Below, one piece after another: positions 34,448-40,404 of a DNA stretch of 40,404 nt. Position 1 is the stretch's first letter. Every line of letters begins with the position of its first letter. Source of the stretch: Pseudomonadota bacterium (GTDB lineage: Bacteria; Pseudomonadota; Gammaproteobacteria; Steroidobacterales; Steroidobacteraceae); assembly GCA_021815925.1 (NCBI GenBank), contig JAKAZL010000010.1, positions 1 to 40,404 of the forward strand, read 5' to 3'. Below the pieces are notes generated by a model. It searched no databases. It was not told the DNA's origin and saw only the letters and a program-made list of their open reading frames with translations. A program made the translations under genes and the position numbers.

Positions 34448-35224
34448 TTGGCGGCGATCGGCAGCGAACGGGTGCTCTCGGTCAAACACTGGACCGACAC
34501 TCAATTCACCTTCACCACGACGCGCGATGCGGCATTGCGCTTCGAGAATGGCCAGTTCGTCATGGTCGGACTGCAGGTCGACTCGCGGCCGCTGCTGCGC
34601 GCCTACAGCATCGCCAGCGCCAATCACGAGGAGCACCTCGAGTTCCTCAGCATCAAGGTGCCGGACGGGCCGCTGACCTCCCGCCTGCAGCACATCCGCG
34701 AAGGCGACGAAGTGCTCATCAGCCGCAAGCCCACCGGGACACTGGTGCTGCACGACCTGAAGCCGGGCAAGCGCCTGTACCTGCTCTCGACCGGCACCGG
34801 TGCGGCGCCCTTCATGAGCGTCATCAAGGACCCGGAAACCTACGAGCGCTTCGAGCGCGTCATCTTCGTACACGGCGTGCGCTGGGCGCGCGAGACGGCC
34901 GTGCTCAAGCACCGGATCGAGGAGTTGAAGTCCCACGAGCTGCTCGGCGAGTGGGTGAGCGAGAAGCTGCTGTACTATCCGGCCGTGACGCGCGAGCCGC
35001 ACGCCAACCGCGGCCGCCTCACGACCCTGCTCGAGTCGGGCAGGCTCTCCTACGACCTCGGCCTGCCGCCCCTCGATCCGGCCGAAGACCGTGCCATGGT
35101 GTGCGGCAGCCCGGCGATGCTCACCGACACCTGCGCGCTGCTCGATGGGCGCGGCTTTCAGATGTCCCCGCACATCGGCGAGAGCGGCGATTACGTCATC
35201 GAGAGAGCGTTCGTCGCGCGCTGA
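34448..35224 (+). CDS. fpr: ferredoxin-NADP reductase Fpr
   Basis: FAD enzyme exchanging electrons between NADP(H) and ferredoxin or flavodoxin, used in oxidative stress and Fe-S chemistry. The 258-residue length and sequence are those of bacterial class I Fpr: RPLLRAYSIASANHEEHLEF (RxYS, FAD), GPLTSRLQHIREGDEVLIS, GTLVLHDLKPGKRLYLLSTGTGAAPFMSVI (NADP loop) and MVCGSPAML, ending VIERAFVAR. TTG 34448 has GAGAGG upstream and gives the family length; ATG 34403 in frame overlaps the -10 box and cannot be transcribed from it. The 3' end overlaps the convergent MFS gene by 34 bp. Confidence 0.93.
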   Translation: MAAIGSERVLSVKHWTDTQFTFTTTRDAALRFENGQFVMVGLQVDSRPLLRAYSIASANHEEHLEFLSIKVPDGPLTSRLQHIREGDEVLISRKPTGTLVLHDLKPGKRLYLLSTGTGAAPFMSVIKDPETYERFERVIFVHGVRWARETAVLKHRIEELKSHELLGEWVSEKLLYYPAVTREPHANRGRLTTLLESGRLSYDLGLPPLDPAEDRAMVCGSPAMLTDTCALLDGRGFQMSPHIGESGDYVIERAFVAR

Positions 35225-36465
35225 GCGAGCCGGTCGGCGCGGGCCGCGAACAGCCACAGCAGCGCGCACAGCGCCACCGCCACCGGCACGATCAACACGG
35301 CCGTGGCGAGCGAGCTCGCATCGGCGATCCCGCCGATGATCGACGGGGAGATCACATCACCGAGCGCATGGATGGTGAACACGCTGAGCGCCACCGCGCA
35401 GGCGCGCTCCACGGGACTGACGAGATTGACGATGACCGCGTTGATCGGTCCGCTCGACATGAACAGCAGCAGCTCGGCAACCGTGAGCGCCCCGTAGAAC
35501 ACCCACGGAACGCCCGAGGCGAGCGCCAGGTAGGTCGCTGGAACGGCGAGCAGCGTGATCCAGCCCGAAAACCACAGATACGCCTGCGGCGAGAATTTCA
35601 GGCAGTAATCGCCGAGCCATCCGCCGGCGAACGTGCCGAGAATGCCCGTCACCACGACGATCTCACCGAACCCCGCCGTCGCGCTGACGAGCGGCACACC
35701 GCGGGAGCGCTCGAGGAAGGTGGGCATCCAGAAGGCCATGCCGCCGAGGGCGAACGTGTAGGCCGCGTAACCGAGCACCGTCAGCACGTATGCCGGCTGA
35801 CGCAGCAGCCTGGCGTACACCTGCCACGAACCGGCCGCCGCGGTGGGTTTCGCGTGCAGGAGCGAGTCGGCCTCCTGCGCCCCGCGCGGCGGGTCCGGCA
35901 GGCGCCACACCCACACCGCGAGCGCGAGTCCAGGCAGGCCGGCGGCGAAGAATGCTGCGCGCCACCCGTAGTGCGCCTCGACCAGGCCGCCGACGATGTA
36001 CCCCAGGGCCGCGCCCACCGGAATCGCCATGTTGAACAGCGCAAAGGCGCGGCCGCGCGAGCGCAACGGGAAATGATCCGCCAGGAGCGCCGGCGCGATC
36101 GTGCCGTAGGCCGCCTCGCCGATACCGACCGCCGCGCGCGCCCCGAGCAGCTGCAGGTAGTTGCGCGCCAGTCCCGACAGCCCCGTCGCCAGACTCCAGA
36201 GAAACACGCCGATCGCGATCGGCCGGGTGCGCGAGCCGCGATCCCCGAGCCTGCCGAACAGCGGCGCGGCGAGCATGTAGACGATGAGAAAGCCGCTCAT
36301 CAGCGTACCCAACTGCAGATCGCTGAGTCCGAGCGGGCCGTGCTTCAGCGCCGGCAGCACCGCCGACACCACATAGCGGTCGAGGTAGTTGAGCAGGTTC
36401 ACGCCCGCCAGCACCGCGAGCGAGACAGTCGCGGCGCGCCGCGTGTTGCGGGACGAGTCGCTCAC
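35191..36465 (-). CDS. spinster-like MFS transporter
   Basis: A 424-residue inner-membrane protein with about 12 helices. VNLLNYLDRYVVSAVLPALKHGPLGLSDLQLGTLMSGFLIVYMLAAPLFGRLGDRG shows helix 1 with the DRY motif and the loop after helix 2, and GEAAYGTIAPALLADHFPLRSRGRAFALFNMAIPVGAALGYIVGG matches the conserved helix 4-5 block of Spns-type MFS transporters. Bacterial members have uncertain substrates. Its 3' end overlaps the end of fpr by 34 bp on the opposite strand. It begins 10 bp after the histidine kinase stop on the same strand, so both may be cotranscribed. Confidence 0.88.
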   Translation of the reverse strand: MSDSSRNTRRAATVSLAVLAGVNLLNYLDRYVVSAVLPALKHGPLGLSDLQLGTLMSGFLIVYMLAAPLFGRLGDRGSRTRPIAIGVFLWSLATGLSGLARNYLQLLGARAAVGIGEAAYGTIAPALLADHFPLRSRGRAFALFNMAIPVGAALGYIVGGLVEAHYGWRAAFFAAGLPGLALAVWVWRLPDPPRGAQEADSLLHAKPTAAAGSWQVYARLLRQPAYVLTVLGYAAYTFALGGMAFWMPTFLERSRGVPLVSATAGFGEIVVVTGILGTFAGGWLGDYCLKFSPQAYLWFSGWITLLAVPATYLALASGVPWVFYGALTVAELLLFMSSGPINAVIVNLVSPVERACAVALSVFTIHALGDVISPSIIGGIADASSLATAVLIVPVAVALCALLWLFAARADRLAQRATNALSMT

Positions 36466-36475
36466 GAGCAGATCC

Positions 36476-37612
36476 TCAGGCCGCCGCGGGCGTGGCCACT
36501 GACGGATCGTTCAGTTGTGCCAGCAGCGGCAGACGGATCTCGGTGACCCAGAGCCCGGCGAATCGCTCGGCTGCCTCGAACGTGGCGCGATCGCCGAACT
36601 GGATCGCCAGGCGTTCGCGCACGTTCTTCAGGCCGATCCCGGCACGATCGGCGGGCTCGGTGCCGGCGACGGTGTTGCTCACTCGCAGAGTCAGCATCCT
36701 GCCGTCCGTGAGTGCCTCGAGGCGGACCTGCACCGCATCGGAGTGGCCGGCCAGACCGTGCACCACCGCATTCTCGATCAGCGGCTGCAGAATCAGGCTC
36801 GGCACCCACGCCTCGGGGGCGAGGTTAGGATCCGGCACGTGCACCGTGAGCCGGTCGGCGAAGCGCCGCTGCTGCAACGTCAGGTACAGTCTGGCGAACT
36901 GCAGCTCATCGGCGAGGCGCGAAAACTCGCGCTCCCCGGCGCACAGCAGCCGGCGCAGCAGGTCGGCGAGTTGCACGATCATGCTGCGCGCATCGGCCGG
37001 GTCGCCATCGATCTGGCCGTGGATGGTGTTGAGCAGGTTGAACAGCGAGTGCGGCGAGAGCTGCATGCGCAGCGCCGCCAGATGGGCCGCACTCAGCGCC
37101 CGCTCGAGCGCCGCGGAGCGGATCTGCGAATCGCGCAGCCGACGATAGACGTCAAACCCCGTCGCGAGCGCCAGTCCGAAGCCGTAGGTGAGCAGGAAGC
37201 TTGTGGCGCTCGCGATCCAGATCTGCGTCAGCGGCGCCATGGGCCCGTGCGGACTGCCGGGCGCCTCGACGAGCTGGCGCACCACGAAGTTCGCTCCCTC
37301 CAGCACGGCATCGCCCAGCCACAGCGTGGGCTCGGCCAGGGCAGCGAAGGTCACCGCGAGCAGCAGCTGCAGGGGCAGCCGGCGCCAGAACGGCTGCCAG
37401 CCCAGGCGCAGCGACGCCCACACGCAGCCGAGCAGCACCGGGTAGAGAAACAGATGTTGCAGCAGCCGCGCGCTCCACGGGGCAAACAGATGTCCCACGT
37501 GCATCGAGGTGAAGATGAAACGCATCTGGTTGGCGTAGAGCACATCGGAGAGCGCCACGTACATCCAAAACACGGTGACGATCAGCAGCAGCGGTCGGAA
37601 TCGCGCGTTCAT
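36476..37612 (-). CDS. LytS/AlgZ-type sensor histidine kinase
   Basis: A 378-residue kinase with about four to five membrane helices in residues 1-165, then a His_kinase domain: [28 protein letters not shown] with the phosphorylated His (usually PHFLFN, here PHSLFN), and an ATPase domain with [13 protein letters not shown] (N box) and [11 protein letters not shown] (G box). The Phe-to-Ser change next to the His is unusual. No LytTR-type response regulator is adjacent; the MFS gene 10 bp downstream could be linked by cotranscription. ATG 37612 begins just before the first helix. Confidence 0.88.
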   Translation of the reverse strand: MNARFRPLLLIVTVFWMYVALSDVLYANQMRFIFTSMHVGHLFAPWSARLLQHLFLYPVLLGCVWASLRLGWQPFWRRLPLQLLLAVTFAALAEPTLWLGDAVLEGANFVVRQLVEAPGSPHGPMAPLTQIWIASATSFLLTYGFGLALATGFDVYRRLRDSQIRSAALERALSAAHLAALRMQLSPHSLFNLLNTIHGQIDGDPADARSMIVQLADLLRRLLCAGEREFSRLADELQFARLYLTLQQRRFADRLTVHVPDPNLAPEAWVPSLILQPLIENAVVHGLAGHSDAVQVRLEALTDGRMLTLRVSNTVAGTEPADRAGIGLKNVRERLAIQFGDRATFEAAERFAGLWVTEIRLPLLAQLNDPSVATPAAA

Positions 37613-37723
37613 GGCGCCAATGCTACGCTCCCCAGGGCCCGGGTTGCTCGCCGTCCTCGCAAGCCCCCGGGAAGGTGCTCTGCTCGCATGACGCGGACCG
37701 GCCAGTTCGGTACAGTCGCGCCC

Positions 37724-38077
37724 ATGGAAATCTTCAAGGAATTCCGGATCGAGGCGGCCCACCGCCTCCCCCACGTGCCCCCGGGGCACAAGTGCGCTCG
37801 GCTGCACGGTCACTCCTTCCGGATCGGCGTACACGTCGACGGACCGCTCGACCCGGCGCACGGCTGGGTGTGCGATTTCGCCGACCTGAAGAGCGCCTTT
37901 GCGCCCCTGCACGAGGCGCTCGATCACCGCTATCTCAACGAGGTCCCGGGCCTCGAGAACCCGACCAGCGAGCAGCTGGCGATGTGGGTCTGGCAGCGCC
38001 TGAAGCCTACCCTGCCGCAACTCTCGCGCATCACCGTCCGCGAGACCTGCACCAGCGGGTGCGAGTACCGCGGCTGA
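37724..38077 (+). CDS. queD: 6-carboxy-5,6,7,8-tetrahydropterin synthase
   Basis: Converts dihydroneopterin triphosphate to carboxytetrahydropterin in queuosine and 7-deazaguanine synthesis. The 117-residue length is typical. Zinc ligands are His in EAAHRLPH and the two in LHGHSF; the catalytic Cys is in [34 protein letters not shown] and [15 protein letters not shown] are the conserved C-terminal blocks, ending with [13 protein letters not shown] 37724 precedes [11 protein letters not shown]. It is divergent from the histidine kinase and convergent with a chalcone-isomerase-like gene. Confidence 0.95.
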   Translation: MEIFKEFRIEAAHRLPHVPPGHKCARLHGHSFRIGVHVDGPLDPAHGWVCDFADLKSAFAPLHEALDHRYLNEVPGLENPTSEQLAMWVWQRLKPTLPQLSRITVRETCTSGCEYRG

Positions 38078-38084
38078 GCCGCCC

Positions 38085-38663
38085 TCAGCGGCACGCCGCG
38101 CCGAGCAGGCCCGCCTTGAGGGCACGGCCCGGCGGATGAGCCCCGAGCCAGATCCCGAAGAAGGCCCGTGCGAAGTCCACGCCCGGGATCTGACCCTGCG
38201 GCACCCCATCGAGCAGGTATTCGATGCCCTGGCCGGGCCGATGCACGAATGCCATGCTGTGCCCCGAGCCGATGCCGTGCATCCAGCCGTTGAGGGTGGC
38301 GATGCGCGCGCGCAGCGCGGGCAGCTCCTGCGGGGCGCTCTGCTTGAACCCATCGCGCCAGGCGTTGCGCAGCTGCCCGGTGGTCACATGCCAGAGAAAA
38401 TGCAGCACGATCTCGCTCGGCTGATCGGCGGCGAGAATGCCGGCTGCGTCCGTCGAAGGGTGCGGCAGATACAGCGCCGCGACGTACACCTTGATCCGCA
38501 GGAACGTGGCCTTGCGGATTCCGAGCCCGTTGAGCGCCAGCGACTGGCCGTGCACGGTCACCTGCTCGGGAAAACTGACCCCGTCACACTGGCGCGCCTG
38601 CGCCAGACCTGCCGCCGCCACCAGCGCCACCGTCAATCCGATCATCCGCAGCCGGTTCGCCAT
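38085..38663 (-). CDS. chalcone isomerase-like exported protein
   Basis: A 192-residue protein with a signal peptide (residues 1-23, ending LAQAR). The mature part has LALNGLGIRKATFLRIKVYVAALYLPHPSTDAAGIL, the hallmark of the bacterial chalcone-isomerase-like domain, followed by FLWHVTTGQLRNAWRDGFKQ and GIGSGHSMAFVHRPGQGIEYLLDG, and ends FARAFFGIWLGAHPPGRALKAGLLG. Bacterial members have no proven isomerase activity and probably bind a lipid or small molecule in the periplasm. It converges on queD with a 7-bp gap. Confidence 0.88.
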   Translation of the reverse strand: MANRLRMIGLTVALVAAAGLAQARQCDGVSFPEQVTVHGQSLALNGLGIRKATFLRIKVYVAALYLPHPSTDAAGILAADQPSEIVLHFLWHVTTGQLRNAWRDGFKQSAPQELPALRARIATLNGWMHGIGSGHSMAFVHRPGQGIEYLLDGVPQGQIPGVDFARAFFGIWLGAHPPGRALKAGLLGAACR

Positions 38664-38742
38664 GACCCCGCCCCCGTCCGCAGCGCCCGTTCGCGCGCGA
38701 GACAGCCTAGCACGGTCGGGCGCGGGCGGCCCGTGGTCCGGA

Positions 38743-40110
38743 TCAGCCGGCAGCCGGCTCGAGCGGCGCTCCGGCGAGCGCCGCGGCTTGCCGCGGGTCG
38801 TAAAGCTTGCTGTCGACCTTGAGATAGGCGACCCCCTCCTCGGCCACCACCACGGCGTCGGCCACGCCCGGCAGCGCTCGCAGGTCCGCGGCGAGACGCG
38901 CCGGGTTCACGCCCTCGCCGAGGCGCAGCACGCGCGACACCCAGTAACTGGGGGCACGCATGGTGGCGGCGAGCACGAGCCACACCAGTGCCAGCGCAGC
39001 GGCAAACTCGAACACCGCGCCGCTGCCGCCGTGTCCGTGCAGCCAGCCGCCGGCGATTCCGCCGGCAAAGATGCCGAGGAATTGCGAGCTCGAGTACACA
39101 CCCGTGGCCGTACCGGTGGCCCCGGGCGGGGCAGTCTTGGTGACGAGCGAGGGCAGACTCGCCTCCATGATGTTGAAGCCGGCGAAGAACACAGTGAGCG
39201 CGAGCAGCACCATCAGCTTGCTATGGCCGGCGAACACCAGGAGCAACTGGCTCACCGCCAGCGCCGCAACCGCTCCGACCAGCACGCCCTTCATCCGCCG
39301 GCGCCGCTCCCCGAGCGTGATCGCCGGGATCATCACCACGACCGAGATCAGCAATATGGGCAGATACACCTGCCAGGCGCCGCGGCTCGCGACTCCCAGC
39401 GCAGCGCGAAGCACTCCGGGCACGACGAGGAAGCTCGCCGTGAGCATTGCGTGCAGGGCGAAGATGCCGAAGTCGAGCCGCAGCAGCTCAGCGTTGCGCA
39501 CGGTGGCCCCGAGGAGCGCGGGCACCGGCTCGGCTTCCCGGTGCACGCGCAGCCGCCGCGGTGTGGGCACCACGAACACGGTGATTGCGATGCCGAGGGC
39601 GGCAAGGCCGCTCATCAGCCAGAAGATGCCCGAGACACCGATGACCGCGGCCACGAGCGGGCCGGTCACCAGGGCGACGAGGAACGATAGACCGATGGTC
39701 ATGCCGACCAGCGCCATCGCCTTGGTGCGGTTCTCCTCGGCGGTGAGGTCAGCCACCAGCGCGAGAATCACCGATCCCACGGCTCCGGCGCCCTGCAGCG
39801 CGCGGCCGCCGATCATCGCCGTGATCGAGTGTGCGCCGGCCGCCCAGGCGCTGCCCAATGCGAACACCACCAGGCCGAGGACGATCATCGGCTTGCGGCC
39901 CAGGCGGTCGGACAGCAGTCCGAACGGCATCTGCAGCAACCCCTGCGTGAGACCGTAGATGCCGAGGGCGAGCCCGATGGTGTAGGGCGTTGCACCGGTG
40001 AGACCACGCGCAAACAGCGCGAACACCGGATAGATCATGAACAGGCCCAGCATGCGCACCGAGAAGACGGCGGCGAGGGAAACGGCGGCGCGCAGTTCTG
40101 ACTTGGGCAT
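38743..40110 (-). CDS. YajR-type MFS transporter with C-terminal YAM domain
   Basis: A 455-residue inner-membrane protein. The first half contains GIYGLTQGLLQMPFGLLSDRLGRKPMIVLGL (motif A, G-x-x-S-D-R-x-G-R-K), GRALQGAGAVGSVILALVADLTAEENRTKAMALVG, and 12 membrane helices in all. The last 65 residues, GVNPARLAADLRALPGVADAVVVAEEGVAYLKVDSK, form a ferredoxin-like cytoplasmic domain as in E. coli YajR. ATG 40110 (MPKSELRA) gives the normal length; upstream in-frame sequence is low-complexity. Substrate unknown. Confidence 0.9.
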   Translation of the reverse strand: MPKSELRAAVSLAAVFSVRMLGLFMIYPVFALFARGLTGATPYTIGLALGIYGLTQGLLQMPFGLLSDRLGRKPMIVLGLVVFALGSAWAAGAHSITAMIGGRALQGAGAVGSVILALVADLTAEENRTKAMALVGMTIGLSFLVALVTGPLVAAVIGVSGIFWLMSGLAALGIAITVFVVPTPRRLRVHREAEPVPALLGATVRNAELLRLDFGIFALHAMLTASFLVVPGVLRAALGVASRGAWQVYLPILLISVVVMIPAITLGERRRRMKGVLVGAVAALAVSQLLLVFAGHSKLMVLLALTVFFAGFNIMEASLPSLVTKTAPPGATGTATGVYSSSQFLGIFAGGIAGGWLHGHGGSGAVFEFAAALALVWLVLAATMRAPSYWVSRVLRLGEGVNPARLAADLRALPGVADAVVVAEEGVAYLKVDSKLYDPRQAAALAGAPLEPAAG

Positions 40111-40300
40111 CGGGTACTCGGCCTCCCTTCGATCACGCGCTGCTGCAGGAATTCTTAAGATTACTTCGTATGCCGGGCGCGCGCCACCACCACGGCAAGG
40201 TGGCGGCGAAGTGATTGCCCGGGCTGGCGCACGCCGGCGCCCTTTGGCCTGAATTGCCTGCAATCCGCGGCCCCGGAGCCCCCCAAGCATCCTGAGGCAT

Positions 40301-40334
40301 GCTGCGCACGGCCCCGAGCGGGACCGTGCGCAGC
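40301..40334. terminator. strong GC hairpin, possible terminator or transcript end
   Basis: GCTGCGCACGG pairs with CCGTGCGCAGC (11 bp); after one C-A mismatch three more G-C pairs close a 4-base loop GAGC. No T-run follows on either strand, so it is not a classical intrinsic terminator. It sits between the stop at 40341 of the gene running off the window and the YajR-type gene, both on the minus strand. Confidence 0.5.
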
Positions 40335-40340
40335 GTGCGC

Positions 40341-40404
40341 TCAGTGCCGGGCGTGCGGCGCCATGATCCGCGCCAGCAGGTTCGGCGTGCCGGGGATGCG
40401 CACC
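40341..40404 (-). CDS. C-terminal end of an unidentified protein (runs off the window)
   Basis: The minus strand reads about 20 codons, VRIPGTPNLLARIMAPHARH, to TGA at 40341-40343. The reading frame is open to the edge and is followed by a hairpin, as expected for a gene end. Too little is present to name the family. Confidence 0.4.
   Translation of the reverse strand, partial: VRIPGTPNLLARIMAPHARH

Noticed and set aside
36515-38077. A long plus-strand frame running through the kinase region into queD
   Set aside because: Only the last 118 codons (queD) are real; the rest is antisense to the histidine kinase.

Overview
The window looks like chromosomal DNA from a GC-rich gammaproteobacterium. 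The best lineage clue is a single-chain aspartate kinase/diaminopimelate decarboxylase (20439-23021), a fusion known from Xanthomonadaceae and relatives. A Pseudomonas-type Fpr, a PA3496-like small protein, a YajR-type transporter and PBP1B fit this. The lineage is an inference from gene content; no rRNA or other marker is present.

Positions 1-11.1 kb are accessory DNA: lower coding density, remnants of two IS66 elements, an IS3 orfA start and a probable phage terminase end, plus two toxin-antitoxin operons (AbiEi/AbiEii at 840-2502, TumE/TumA-like at 5038-5669). Two separate direct repeats shape it. One is a 524-bp repeat carrying a CPXCG zinc-ribbon gene (117-640 and 6047-6570, about 96% identical). 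The other is about 160 bp holding the 3' end and terminator of tRNA-Ala(CGC) (4539-4696 and 10941-11099). The second pair brackets about 6.4 kb directly downstream of the intact tRNA (11080-11155), the usual layout of a tRNA-integrated island, but no integrase remains. The island cargo includes a MarR / isochorismatase-like hydrolase / small membrane protein / MFS operon whose transporter has lost a usable start in frame.

From 11.2 kb on, the DNA is compact housekeeping sequence. 11.2-18.1 kb: peroxiredoxin, a histidine-phosphatase-fold protein lacking both catalytic histidines, a diguanylate cyclase, a cytochrome oxidase assembly pair (CtaG, SCO1) with a ferredoxin, an isoprenylcysteine methyltransferase-like protein, a DUF2147 protein and exonuclease III. 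17.5-24.6 kb (minus strand): SAM hydrolase and DksA-like protein, PA3496-like protein, LysC-LysA, PBP1B (probable CTG start overlapping the lysA stop) and a TPR lipoprotein. 24.8-27.7 kb: a FixJ-type regulator, an L,D-transpeptidase, a 3-methyladenine glycosylase and a glycine-zipper protein.

27.8-33.4 kb is a leucine/isovalerate catabolic locus: both methylcrotonyl-CoA carboxylase subunits divergent from isovaleryl-CoA dehydrogenase and a FadR-type GntR regulator. The 65-bp gap between the divergent genes contains a palindrome matching the FadR-subfamily operator, overlapping the predicted promoter. 33.4-40.4 kb: an HSDL2-like SDR lacking the usual catalytic serine, Fpr behind a 21-bp-period direct repeat, a spinster-like MFS protein, a LytS-type histidine kinase, QueD, a chalcone-isomerase-like secreted protein and a YajR-type MFS exporter.

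I did not find a clearly new multi-gene system. The strongest leads are the nested repeats of the island, the FadR-type operator, the CTGA overlap, the frame break in the MarR-operon transporter and the pseudo-phosphatase.
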